A stretch of 64,000 bases of DNA from NCBI GenBank assembly GCA_024236015.1, contig JACKLK010000004.1:310001-374000 (forward strand), written 5' to 3'. Below are positions 52,025 through 60,749 of the stretch, in pieces. A program made the translations under genes and the position numbers. The notes beneath the pieces are model-generated. The model made no database searches and was not told the DNA's origin. It was given only the letters and a program-made list of their open reading frames with translations. How positions within the stretch are numbered: the first letter of the stretch is position 1; every line of letters begins with the position of its first letter. This stretch comes from Rhodoferax sp. (GTDB lineage: Bacteria > Pseudomonadota > Gammaproteobacteria > Burkholderiales > Burkholderiaceae_C).

Positions 52025-53536
52025 TCAATCCTCGACGAAGGCCTCCTCGCGCTTGCGCTTGACCGACGGCAACAGCACGATGACCAGCAGCAAGGCGGCG
52101 ATGGCCAGCAGGCTGGCCGACAGGCCGCGGGTCACGAACACGCTCCAGTCGCCGCGCGAGAGCAACAAGGCACGGCGCAGGTTCTCCTCCATCATCGGGC
52201 CCAGCACGAAGCCGAGCAGCAGCGGCGCGGGCTCGATGCCCAGCTTGATGAACGCATACCCGATCACGCCGAAGATCGCCACCATCCAGATGTCGAAGGT
52301 GTTGTTGTTGGTCGAATACACGCCGATGGCGCAGAACAGCACGATGGCCGGGAACAACCAGCGGTAGGGCACGGTCAGCAGCTTGATCCAGATGCCGATC
52401 AGCGGCAGGTTCAGCACGATCAGCATTGCGTTGCCGATCCACATCGAGGCAATCAGGCCCCAGAACAGTTCCGGGTTGCTGGTCATCACCTGCGGGCCGG
52501 GCTGGATGTTGTGGATGGTCATCGCGCCGACCATCAGCGCCATCACGGCATTGGGCGGAATACCCAGCGTCAGCAGCGGGATGAACGAGGTCTGCGAGGC
52601 CGCATTGTTGGCCGACTCGGGGCCGGCGACACCGCGGATGTTGCCCTTGCCGAAGGCCACTTCACCCGGCCGCATCTTGGCCTTCTTCTCGATCGTGTAG
52701 GCGGCAAACGCCGACATCGTCGCGCCGCCACCGGGCAGGATACCCAGCGCGGAACCGAGCAAGGTCCCGCGCAGCACCGCCGGAATCATGTTACGGAAGT
52801 CTTCCCGGGTCGGGAACAGGCCCTTGACCTCGGCGGCGAAAACCTGGCGCTCGCTCTCGTGCTTGCCCAGGTTGCTGATGATCTCCCCGTAGCCGAACAC
52901 GCCCATGCCGATCACGATGAAACCGATGCCGTCGGTGAGTTCCGGAATGTCGAAACTGAAACGCGCCACGCCGGAGTTCACGTCGGTGCCGACCAGGCCC
53001 ATCAGCAGGCCCAGCAACACCATACCCACGGCCTTGAGGATGGAACCGGACGCCAGCACGATGGCACCGATCAGGCCCAGGATCATCAGCGAGAAATACT
53101 CGGCCGGACCGAACTTGAAGGCGACCTCGGTCAGCGGCACGGCGAAACCGGCCAGCACCAGGGTGCCGACGCAGCCGGCGAAGAACGATCCCAGGCCGGC
53201 TGCGGCCAGCGCGGGACCCGCCCTGCCCTGGCGCGCCATCTGGTAGCCGTCGATCACCGTGACGACGGACGACGCCTCTCCCGGCAGGTTGACCAGGATG
53301 GCCGTGGTGGAGCCGCCATACTGGGCGCCGTAATAGATGCCGGCCAGCATGATCAGCGCCGACACCGGAGGCAACGCATAGGTGGCCGGCAGCAGCATGG
53401 CGATCGTCGCCAGCGGGCCGATGCCCGGCAACACGCCAATCAGCGTGCCCAGCAGGCAGCCGATGAACGCATACAGCAGGTTGATCGGCGTGAATGCGAC
53501 GCCGAAACCGATCGCGAGGTTGTTGAACAAATCCAT
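52025..53536 (-). CDS. tctA: Tripartite tricarboxylate transporter large membrane subunit TctA
   Basis: A 503-residue membrane protein with about twelve helices. The conserved TctA signatures are present: GTLIGVLPGIGPLATIAMLLP and, in the second half, LGILPGGGATMSAFAAY, plus YYGAQYGGSTTAILVNLPGEA. It forms the transport channel driven by the ion gradient, fed by a TctC protein. It follows tctB by 10 bp on the same strand. DUF3422 follows. Confidence 0.95.
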   Translation of the reverse strand: MDLFNNLAIGFGVAFTPINLLYAFIGCLLGTLIGVLPGIGPLATIAMLLPATYALPPVSALIMLAGIYYGAQYGGSTTAILVNLPGEASSVVTVIDGYQMARQGRAGPALAAAGLGSFFAGCVGTLVLAGFAVPLTEVAFKFGPAEYFSLMILGLIGAIVLASGSILKAVGMVLLGLLMGLVGTDVNSGVARFSFDIPELTDGIGFIVIGMGVFGYGEIISNLGKHESERQVFAAEVKGLFPTREDFRNMIPAVLRGTLLGSALGILPGGGATMSAFAAYTIEKKAKMRPGEVAFGKGNIRGVAGPESANNAASQTSFIPLLTLGIPPNAVMALMVGAMTIHNIQPGPQVMTSNPELFWGLIASMWIGNAMLIVLNLPLIGIWIKLLTVPYRWLFPAIVLFCAIGVYSTNNNTFDIWMVAIFGVIGYAFIKLGIEPAPLLLGFVLGPMMEENLRRALLLSRGDWSVFVTRGLSASLLAIAALLLVIVLLPSVKRKREEAFVED

Positions 53537-53546
53537 GTGTTTCCCC

Positions 53547-54035
53547 TTAACCGGCAATGAACGCAGGCCACGCCGGGAACTGCAGCTTCAGCGCGACGAT
53601 GAACGTCAGGTAACAGGTCACGGCCAGGATCACCGCCAGCACCGCCACCTCCTTGAACTTGAATTCGTCGCCGGCCAGTGCGGCGATGAAGGTCAGCGCG
53701 ATGATGGCTGCCGTCAGCCCCATGTAGGGCAGGTTGATACTCGGCAGGCCGCCCAGCAACACGCCGAAGGTCAGGTTAGCCAGGATGATGAAGAACAACG
53801 GCTTCCAGGCAATGCTGCCGATCTTGTCGCCGTCCTCGGTCTCTACGATCAGGGCATTGAAGGTGACGACCAGGCCCAGGATAGCCAGCAGGATTCCCAG
53901 CATCAGCGGGAAATAACCCGGCCCCATGCGGGCCGCGTCGCCGACTTTGTAGCTGGTCGCGCCCCAGGCAAACGCGACACCGACCACGATGAACAACAGG
54001 CCTGAGAAAAAGTCTTTCTGACTTTTGATCCGCAT
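53547..54035 (-). CDS. tctB: Tripartite tricarboxylate transporter small membrane subunit TctB
   Basis: A 162-residue membrane protein with four or five helices. It starts RIKSQKDFFSGLLFIVVGVAFAWGA and has the YKVGDAARMGPGYFPLMLGILLAILG segment that identifies TctB. AAGAGGAG precedes the start. The binding subunit is not adjacent; the nearest tctC is ~5.3 kb away in the catabolic operon. Control sequences upstream include a direct repeat described separately. Confidence 0.93.
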   Translation of the reverse strand: MRIKSQKDFFSGLLFIVVGVAFAWGATSYKVGDAARMGPGYFPLMLGILLAILGLVVTFNALIVETEDGDKIGSIAWKPLFFIILANLTFGVLLGGLPSINLPYMGLTAAIIALTFIAALAGDEFKFKEVAVLAVILAVTCYLTFIVALKLQFPAWPAFIAG

Positions 54036-54097
54036 GCAAACGCTCCTCTTGTATTGAAACCGAGCGCGATTGTGAGCAGCGTTTGGCGCCGCGGCGA

Positions 54098-54129
54098 TGT
54101 GGATACCACCTACTGGCGCATGTGGATAA
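54098..54129. repeat. Direct ATGTGGATA repeats upstream of tctBA
   Basis: TGTGGATAC (54098-54106) and TGTGGATAA (54121-54129) are direct repeats 23 bp apart, about two helical turns, and 60-95 bp upstream of the tctB start. The second equals a consensus DnaA box (TTATCCACA on the other strand). They may be regulator half-sites for the transporter genes. Confidence 0.45.
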
Positions 54130-54167
54130 CACGTACCCGCGGCCGCGCAGGCCGGGGACGCGGGGCC

Positions 54168-55952
54168 TTATTGCAGCGGTGGGGTTGCCGCCAGGACTTC
54201 GGCCATGACCGTCGTTCCGTGGGCCACCTCGAGCGCGCCGGCCAGGCGCAGCGGCCGCATACCGTCCTTGACGGCCTGGCGGCGCAAGGCATCGGTGTTG
54301 GGCTCGCGCGTGACCGTGGCCTTGAACGCCTCGGTCACGACCAGCAGTTCGTACAGGCCGGTGCGGCCGCGAAAGCCGGTCATGCGGCAATCGACGCAGC
54401 CCACCGGCTTGAAGGGCCGGTAGGCACCGTTGATCTGCCAGGGCTTGACGAACTCGGCCAGGTCGGCGCGGTTCGCCTCCGGGTCGCGCACGCGGCACTT
54501 GTCGCACAGGGTGCGCACCAGGCGTTGCGCCAGCACGCCGTTCAAGGTGGCGTTGATCAAATAGGGCGGGATACCCAGTTCCAGCAAGCGGCTGACCGCG
54601 GACGGCGCGTCGTTGGTGTGCAGCGTCGAGAACACCAGGTGACCGGTGAGCGCGGCCTGCACCGCCATCTCGGCGGTCTGCAGGTCGCGGATCTCGCCGA
54701 CCATGATGATGTCCGGATCCTGGCGCATCAGCGCGCGCAGGCCTTCCGTGAAGCCGAAATCGAGCTGGGGCTGGACCTGCGTCTGGTTGAACGACGGCTC
54801 GATCATCTCGATCGGGTCTTCCACCGTGCTGACGTTGACCTCTTCGGTCGCCACCCGCTTGAGCGTGGAATACAGCGTCGTCGTCTTGCCCGAACCGGTG
54901 GGCCCGGTGACCAGCACGATACCGTGCGGCCGGCGCACCAGCGCCTCCCAGCGCTGTGCGTCGTGCGAACCGAAACCGAGCGCGTCGAGGTCCTTGACCG
55001 CCGTGTCCGGATCGAAGATGCGCATCACCATCTTCTCGCCGAACGCGGTCGGCAAGGTGGAGATGCGCATCTCGACCTCGTCGCCGCGCGGGTTGCGAGT
55101 CTTGATGCGGCCGTCCTGCGGGCGGCGCTTCTCGACCACGTCCATGCGCCCGAGCAGCTTGATGCGTGCGGTCATCGCGTTGAGCACGCCCATCGGCATC
55201 TGGTAGACCGGATGCAGCACGCCGTCGATGCGAAAGCGGATCACGCCCTGTTCGCGGCGCGGCTCCAGGTGGATGTCGCTGGCGCGCTGGTCGAACGCGT
55301 ATTGCCACAACCAGTCCACCACCTGCACCACGCCCTGGTCGTTGGCATCGAGCTGCTTGTTGGCCTTGCCCAGTTCGACCAGCTGCTCGAAGCTGGCGCC
55401 GGCATTGCCGCCGCCGGACTTCATCGCCGAGCGCACCGACTTGGCCAGCGCATAGAACTCGGCGGTGAAACGCGCGATCTCCTGCGGGCTGGCCAGCACG
55501 CGGCGTACCGAACGCCGGCTCTGGCGCTCGACCTCGGCGACCCAGTCGTGGATGAACGGTTCGGCCGTGGCCACGACCATCTCGGTCGGCGTGACCTGCA
55601 CCGGCAACACCCGGTGGCGCTCGGCATACGGCGCGCTCATCGCATCGGCCACCTTGCCGACGTCGACCTTGAGCGGATCGATGCGCAGATAACCCATGCC
55701 GGCACGACCGGCCAGCCATTCGGTCAACGACTCGATATCGAGCGCGCGGTTATCGGCGGCGCGGCGCATCGACACGCTGGCCAGGCGCACCAGCGGATGT
55801 TGCGCACTTTCGGCCTGCGAGCAGCGCGCGATCGTGCGCTCCGCCTCGTCGGGCGCGATCACGCCATCGGTGCGCAGCCACTCGACCAGCGCGCGCCAGT
55901 CCAGCGGTCCCTGGGCCTTGGCGGCGGTGTCGGTCCGCACGGCGCCGTTCAT
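54168..55952 (-). CDS. Orphan GspE/PilB-type secretion ATPase
   Basis: A 594-residue ATPase of the type II secretion/type IV pilus extension class. N-terminal N1-like domain ~20-160; N2-like domain with ASDIHLEP (224-231); Walker A TGPTGSGKTT (349-358); Asp box and VSTVEDPIE; Walker B RQDPDIIMVGEIRD; His box TGHLVFSTLHTND; zinc tetracysteine CDKC and CVDC. No other secretion or pilus gene is in the window. Its start overlaps the upstream spermidine-synthase-fold gene by four bases. Confidence 0.9.
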   Translation of the reverse strand: MNGAVRTDTAAKAQGPLDWRALVEWLRTDGVIAPDEAERTIARCSQAESAQHPLVRLASVSMRRAADNRALDIESLTEWLAGRAGMGYLRIDPLKVDVGKVADAMSAPYAERHRVLPVQVTPTEMVVATAEPFIHDWVAEVERQSRRSVRRVLASPQEIARFTAEFYALAKSVRSAMKSGGGNAGASFEQLVELGKANKQLDANDQGVVQVVDWLWQYAFDQRASDIHLEPRREQGVIRFRIDGVLHPVYQMPMGVLNAMTARIKLLGRMDVVEKRRPQDGRIKTRNPRGDEVEMRISTLPTAFGEKMVMRIFDPDTAVKDLDALGFGSHDAQRWEALVRRPHGIVLVTGPTGSGKTTTLYSTLKRVATEEVNVSTVEDPIEMIEPSFNQTQVQPQLDFGFTEGLRALMRQDPDIIMVGEIRDLQTAEMAVQAALTGHLVFSTLHTNDAPSAVSRLLELGIPPYLINATLNGVLAQRLVRTLCDKCRVRDPEANRADLAEFVKPWQINGAYRPFKPVGCVDCRMTGFRGRTGLYELLVVTEAFKATVTREPNTDALRRQAVKDGMRPLRLAGALEVAHGTTVMAEVLAATPPLQ

Positions 55953-56716
55953 CGCGCCGCCACCAGGGGCTTGAGCACCCGGACCCATTGCGCCGCCGGC
56001 AAGGCCCAGCGTTGTTCGATGTCCTGGGCCCGTTGCTGCAGCACGGCACGGGTCGGCCGCACGGCCGTCTTCTGCGCCAGCACCACGGTGTTGCCTTCGC
56101 GCGTGGCCTTGAACGGCCAGATCGCCTCGCGCCCGAATACCGCCGAGAGCCGTTCAATGCTGCGGTCGCAGCTCGACGAACGGCCGAACAGGTTCACGGT
56201 CAGGCAACCGTCGTCGGTCAGCAGGCGCCGGCAATCGGCGTAGAAGTCTTCGCTGTCGAGCACCGGGGCGGCCGCCTCGTGGTCATACAGATCGACCTGC
56301 AAGGCATCGATGCGGCCGAACCATTGCGGGTCGCGGATCTCCTGCGCGGCGTCGGCCAGCAACACGCGCATGCGGGCGTTGTCGGGCGGCAGCTTGAACC
56401 AGCCACGGCAGGCCACCAGCACCTTGGGATTGATCTCGATGGCGACCGTCTGCATGCGCAGCACCTTGGAGCAGAACTTGGTCAGCGACCCGGCGCCCAG
56501 GCCCAGCTGCATGGCCTGGCGGCGCGGCACCGAGGCCGGCTCGACGAACAGCAACCAGGCCATCATGCGCTGGATGTATTGATGCACCAGCACCTGCGGC
56601 GAGTCGATCAGCATCGAGCCCTGGATCCAGATCGAGTCCAGGTGCAGATGCCGCACCGGGCCCTCGTCGGAGAAATACACATCGGCCAGTTGATTCGTAT
56701 CGGTCGTCGTCACCAT
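55949..56716 (-). CDS. Spermidine-synthase-fold methyltransferase-like protein
   Basis: A 255-residue protein of the SpeE fold. It has QLGLGAGSLTKFCSKVLRMQ and VAIEINPKV, which is the nucleotide/decarboxylated-SAM pocket, and IDALQVDLYDHEA where a spermidine synthase would have the catalytic Asp in a D-(S/T)-x-D type motif. The N-terminal beta domain is short (HLHLDSIWIQGSM). The altered motif and coupling to a secretion ATPase make true spermidine synthesis doubtful. It starts just after the TatD gene stop on the same strand. Confidence 0.8.
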   Translation of the reverse strand: MVTTTDTNQLADVYFSDEGPVRHLHLDSIWIQGSMLIDSPQVLVHQYIQRMMAWLLFVEPASVPRRQAMQLGLGAGSLTKFCSKVLRMQTVAIEINPKVLVACRGWFKLPPDNARMRVLLADAAQEIRDPQWFGRIDALQVDLYDHEAAAPVLDSEDFYADCRRLLTDDGCLTVNLFGRSSSCDRSIERLSAVFGREAIWPFKATREGNTVVLAQKTAVRPTRAVLQQRAQDIEQRWALPAAQWVRVLKPLVAAR

Positions 56717-56722
56717 GGCGCG

Positions 56723-57568
56723 TTATACCAGCAAGGCACGCAGTTTCGGCAGTGCCACGCAGGCATTCTCGACGGTCGCCGCGGCCAGTTCCGGCGCCGC
56801 CATCGCGCGCAGCTGTGCCACCACGGCCGCGATCGCCGGGAGCTCGCCCGGCTCGTTGAGGCCATGGGCCTGGCCGGCGGCGCGTTCGGCCGCGATGCGG
56901 TACAACCAGTGCGGCGGGATGTCCGGCGCGTCGGTCTCGAGCACCAGGTCGTGCAGCGGCAGGTCCGTCGCCAGGCGGCGCAGCTGCAAGGCCCGCTCGA
57001 ACGTCACCGCGCCACCGAAACCGAGCTTGAAACCCAGCGCCGCGAACATCCGCGCCTGCTGCCAGCTGCCGGCGAACGCGTGGGCGATGCCGGTCCAGCC
57101 GGTCTCGGGCACCACGGCCCGCAGGCCGCGCAGCAGGCGGTCGGCCGAACGCCGCACATGCAGGATGACCGGCAACGCGAAGCGGCGCGCCAGCTGCAGC
57201 TGCTCCAGGTAGAACTGTTCCTGGCGCGCGCGCATGGCCGGCTCACACAAGGCCGGCACGAAGAAGTCCAGCCCGATCTCGCCGACCGCGACCAGGCGCG
57301 GATCGTCGCGATGGGCCTGCAGCGCCAGCGCCAGGCGCTGCAGGTCGCCATCGTCGGCCTGCGGCACGAACAGCGGATGAATGCCCAGCGCATAACTGTC
57401 GCCTCCCGCATGGGCCAGTGCCCGCACGGCATCGAAATGGTCGACGCAGACCGCCGGGATCACGCAATGCGCGACACCGCGCGCGCGCGCGCGTTCGCGC
57501 ACCTGCACCACCCGATCCGCGAACTCCGGCGCATCGAGATGGCAATGGGTATCGATCCAGGTTGTCAT
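56723..57568 (-). CDS. TatD-family metal-dependent hydrolase
   Basis: A 281-residue TIM-barrel nuclease/hydrolase of the TatD/YcfH/YjjV family. Metal motifs are WIDTHCHLDAPEF (HxH), GEIGLDFF (Glu), VILHVRR (His) and DLVLETDAPDIPP (Asp). TatD enzymes act as 3'-5' DNases or D-aminoacyl-tRNA-deacylase-like enzymes. The HCH order and PEF segment are closest to the YjjV branch by impression. It is divergent from the polyamine-type importer genes. Confidence 0.9.
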   Translation of the reverse strand: MTTWIDTHCHLDAPEFADRVVQVRERARARGVAHCVIPAVCVDHFDAVRALAHAGGDSYALGIHPLFVPQADDGDLQRLALALQAHRDDPRLVAVGEIGLDFFVPALCEPAMRARQEQFYLEQLQLARRFALPVILHVRRSADRLLRGLRAVVPETGWTGIAHAFAGSWQQARMFAALGFKLGFGGAVTFERALQLRRLATDLPLHDLVLETDAPDIPPHWLYRIAAERAAGQAHGLNEPGELPAIAAVVAQLRAMAAPELAAATVENACVALPKLRALLV

Positions 57569-57612
57569 ACAGGGAAAACCCTCTCCGCAGGTCGCTTGCC
57601 TAGCCTTCGCTT

Positions 57613-57628
57613 TGACACTAGATTGTCA
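57613..57628. promoter_or_regulatory. Inverted repeat in the divergent gap before the importer operon
   Basis: TGACA and TGTCA form an inverted repeat with a six-base spacer; a third TGTCA is at 57678-57682. TTGACA at 57612-57617 could double as a -35 element, but no good -10 follows at the normal distance. Candidate operator. Confidence 0.35.
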
Positions 57629-57701
57629 TGGGAGCGTCATCCTGAGCCACTACGCTGCTGTCACCGTTTCACGCGATTGTCATTCACCCCAAGGAAGCAC
57701 C

Positions 57702-58766
57702 ATGAAAACCAAGATCACCCTGATCGCCGCCGCCCTCGCCCTGGGCCTGGCCGGCGCCGCCGCCGCCCAGGAAAAAACCCTGCGCCTGCTGACCTGGGGC
57801 GGTTATGTTCCCGACGCCGTCAAGGCCCAGTTCGAGAAGGAGACCGGCTACACGGTCGAGGTCACGACCTCGAACAACGAGGAGATGATCTCCAAGCTGC
57901 GCGCCACCGGCGGCGCCGGCTTCGACCTGGCCCAGCCGTCGCAGGACCGCATCACCGGGCCGCAGCAGGAGTTCAAGATCTACAAGCCGCTGGACCTGTC
58001 CAAGATCAAGTCCGACCAGTTCATCGCGTCCATGCTGGCGGCGACCAAGAAGAACACCACGCTGGCCGGCAAGGTCTACGGCCTGCCCCACATCTGGGGC
58101 ACCGACGGCCTGGTGGTCAACACCAAGCTGGCCAAGATGACCGACTATCCCGACCTGTGCAAGGCCGAATACAAGGGCAAGACCACCGTGCGGCTCAAGC
58201 GTCCGACCTTGCTGGCCTTCGCCTTCGCCGCCGGCAAGGACCCGTTCGCGCTGTACAACAATCCCAAGGCCTACCAGGCGCTGATGGACGACGTCGGCAA
58301 GACCATCATCGCCTGCAAGGGCAACCTGAAGTTCTTCTGGGACAACAAGGACCAGGTGCTCAACGGCATCCGCACCGACGAGATCGTCGGCGCCATGATG
58401 TGGGATACCGGCGGCTGGACGCTCAACAGCGAGAAGGCAGACCTGCAGTTCATCGCGCCCAAGTCCGGTGCGCTGGGCTGGATCGACACCTTCGCGATTC
58501 CGGCCAAGGGCAGGAACGATGCCGCGGCCTATGCCTGGATCAACTTCAACATGCGCCCGGACATCGCCGCCAAGGTGGCCGGCGCCGCCGGCAACTTCAC
58601 CGCCTCCAAGGGCGCGGACAAGCTGATGGACGACAAACTCAAGGCCCAGTTCGCCGCCAGCTTCCCGCAGGCCGCGCTGGACAACGTCAAGTGGTATCCG
58701 GCGGTTCCCGCCGGCCTGGAAGAGATCGAAGGCCGGGTGCTGGACCGCATCAAGGCCGCCAACTGA
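57702..58766 (+). CDS. Polyamine-type ABC importer binding protein (PotD-like)
   Basis: A 354-residue periplasmic binding protein of the spermidine/putrescine class. Signal peptide 1-22 (AAAAQ). The mature part starts KTLRLLTWGGYVPDAVKAQFEKETGYTV and contains YGLPHIWGTDGLVVNT and MMWDTGGWTLN, typical of PotD/PotF-type folds. The acidic substrate-binding residues cannot be matched safely by eye, so putrescine, spermidine or a related compound all remain possible. It heads a four-gene importer operon. Confidence 0.88.
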   Translation: MKTKITLIAAALALGLAGAAAAQEKTLRLLTWGGYVPDAVKAQFEKETGYTVEVTTSNNEEMISKLRATGGAGFDLAQPSQDRITGPQQEFKIYKPLDLSKIKSDQFIASMLAATKKNTTLAGKVYGLPHIWGTDGLVVNTKLAKMTDYPDLCKAEYKGKTTVRLKRPTLLAFAFAAGKDPFALYNNPKAYQALMDDVGKTIIACKGNLKFFWDNKDQVLNGIRTDEIVGAMMWDTGGWTLNSEKADLQFIAPKSGALGWIDTFAIPAKGRNDAAAYAWINFNMRPDIAAKVAGAAGNFTASKGADKLMDDKLKAQFAASFPQAALDNVKWYPAVPAGLEEIEGRVLDRIKAAN

Positions 58767-58785
58767 TCGGCCGCGTCCGCAGCGG

Positions 58786-59883
58786 ATGCCGCAGATCGAC
58801 CTCGAAACCCGGCGTGTCGCCAAGCGATACGCCGGACTGGTTGCCGTCGACGCACTGGACATCACGGTGCGCCGCGGCAGCTTCTTTTCCATCCTGGGCC
58901 CGTCGGGTTGCGGCAAGACCACCTTGCTGCGCATGATCGCCGGGTTCCTGGAGCCCGATTCCGGCGAGGTGCTGATCGGCGGCCAGTCCATGGCCGCGGT
59001 GCCGCCCAACCGGCGACCGGTCAACATGGTGTTCCAGCACCTGGCGCTGTTCCCGATGATGACGGTGGGGCAGAACGTCGGGTACGGCCTGGCGCGCCGC
59101 GGCATGGCCAGGAAGGAGATCGAGCAGCGCGTGGGCGCCATGCTCGAACGCGTCAGCCTGCCGGGTTCGCAGCACAAGCGCATCGACCAGCTCTCGGGCG
59201 GCCAGAAACAGCGCATCGCCATCGCCCGCTCGCTGGTGCTCGAACCCACGCTGCTGCTGCTCGACGAGCCGCTGGGCGCGCTCGACCTCAAGCTGCGCGA
59301 ACACATGAAGATCGAGCTCAAGGCCTTGCAGGCCGACTTCGGCACCACCTTCGTCTACATCACGCACGACCAGTCCGAGGCCCTGGTGTTGTCCGACCAT
59401 GTGGCGGTCATGAACAAGGGCCGCTTCGAGCAGGTCGGCACGCCGCAATCGCTGTATTACGAGCCGCAGACGCCGTTCGTGGCCGGTTTCGTCGGTGCCA
59501 ACAACCGGATACCCGGGCGCGCCGGCCAGGTCAGCGGCGACCTGGTCGAGGTCACGACCGACCAGGGGCTGCGGCTGTTCGCACGCCGGCGCGGCGAGAT
59601 CCGGCCCGAGGCGGCGGTGACCGCCTTCGTGCGCCCGGAGGTGGCGACGCTGGCGCGGGCCGTGTCCGGCCTGCCGGCCGACCAGCCGCGTTACGAGGCG
59701 ACCGTGGCCAGCCTGTTGTTCGACGGCGCCAATTCCGCGGTGCTGGTGCGCGAGCAGGCCAGCCGGGCCGAGTTCCACATCGCCTTGCCGCAGACCGGGC
59801 AGTTCGCCGACCTGGCGGTCGGCGAGACGGTGGCGTTCGGCTTCGATCCCGAACGCGCCCTGTGTTTCCCCGCCGCGACCTGA
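58786..59883 (+). CDS. Polyamine-type ABC importer ATPase (PotA-like)
   Basis: A 365-residue ATPase. Walker A GPSGCGKTTLLRMIAG, Q-loop VFQHLALFPMMTV, signature LSGGQKQRIAIARSL, Walker B LLLLDEPLGALD and THDQSEAL. A C-terminal TOBE domain (~290-360) is present as in PotA/UgpC importers. The gene follows the binding protein by 19 bp. Confidence 0.92.
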   Translation: MPQIDLETRRVAKRYAGLVAVDALDITVRRGSFFSILGPSGCGKTTLLRMIAGFLEPDSGEVLIGGQSMAAVPPNRRPVNMVFQHLALFPMMTVGQNVGYGLARRGMARKEIEQRVGAMLERVSLPGSQHKRIDQLSGGQKQRIAIARSLVLEPTLLLLDEPLGALDLKLREHMKIELKALQADFGTTFVYITHDQSEALVLSDHVAVMNKGRFEQVGTPQSLYYEPQTPFVAGFVGANNRIPGRAGQVSGDLVEVTTDQGLRLFARRRGEIRPEAAVTAFVRPEVATLARAVSGLPADQPRYEATVASLLFDGANSAVLVREQASRAEFHIALPQTGQFADLAVGETVAFGFDPERALCFPAAT

Positions 59884-59888
59884 CGGCC

Positions 59889-60749
59889 ATGCCCCACAAG
59901 CGCCTGCTGCTCGCCTTGCTGATGGCCCCGGCGCTGCTGTGGCTGGTCGGCCTGGTCGTGTTGCCCCACGTCGACCTGGCCATCCTGTCGCTGCGCGCGC
60001 GGGTGGCGCCGGGCGAATACGCGCCCAGCCTGCGCCAGTACGAGACCTTCATCGACGAACCCCTGTATTGGCATACCTTCGTACGGACCGCGCTGATGTC
60101 GATGCTGGCCACCGGGCTGACGCTGCTGCTGGCGTTCCCGATCGCCTGGACCATCGCCAAGATCGCGCGCGGACGGGTGCGCTCGTTGATGGTCGTGTTG
60201 TGCCTGATCCCGTTCTGGGTCAGCGAGACGGTGCGCACGCTGGGCTGGATGATCCTGCTGCGCGAATCGGGCGTGTTGCCCGCGCTGCTGGTGGCACTGG
60301 GCCTGAGCGAGCAGCCGATCGAGATGCTGTACCGTGACGCGACCATCCTGGTCGGCCTGGTCTATACCTCGATACTGTTCATGGTGGTGCCGCTGATCGG
60401 CGCGTTCGAGAGCCTGGACGACACGCTGGTCGAGGCCGCCTACGACCTGGGCGGCAATGGCTGGTCCATCCTGCGCCAGATCGTCGTTCCGCATGCCGCG
60501 CCCGGCATCGTGGCCGGCTGCATCGTGGTGTTCATGCTGACGCTGGGCAACTACCTGACACCGACCCTGCTCGGCGGCAAGAACTCGCTGTGGTTCACCG
60601 AGCAGATCTACACCCAGTTCATCACCCGTTTCAACTGGGAACAGGGCGCCGCCTTCGGTTTCCTGTTGCTGGGGCTGTCGACGGCCATCGTCTGGGCCGG
60701 GCTGAAACTGACCGGACAGCGGTTCGGGGAAGTGATGCGGCGCTCATGA
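59889..60749 (+). CDS. Polyamine-type ABC importer permease (PotB-like)
   Basis: A 286-residue permease with six helices. The EAA loop is VEAAYDLGGNGWSILRQIVVPHAAPGI. Start MPHKRLLLALLMAPALLW begins a membrane helix directly. It follows the ATPase gene by five bases and overlaps the next permease by four. Confidence 0.92.
   Translation: MPHKRLLLALLMAPALLWLVGLVVLPHVDLAILSLRARVAPGEYAPSLRQYETFIDEPLYWHTFVRTALMSMLATGLTLLLAFPIAWTIAKIARGRVRSLMVVLCLIPFWVSETVRTLGWMILLRESGVLPALLVALGLSEQPIEMLYRDATILVGLVYTSILFMVVPLIGAFESLDDTLVEAAYDLGGNGWSILRQIVVPHAAPGIVAGCIVVFMLTLGNYLTPTLLGGKNSLWFTEQIYTQFITRFNWEQGAAFGFLLLGLSTAIVWAGLKLTGQRFGEVMRRS

Noticed and set aside
54098..54129. A replication origin suggested by DnaA-box-like repeats
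   Set aside because: Only one exact and one near box, no A+T-rich unwinding region, and no dnaA, dnaN or parAB genes in the neighbourhood.
55949..56716. Annotation as a true spermidine synthase working with the nearby polyamine importer
   Set aside because: The catalytic Asp motif is altered and the gene is coupled to a secretion ATPase, not to the importer, which is divergent and separated by tatD.
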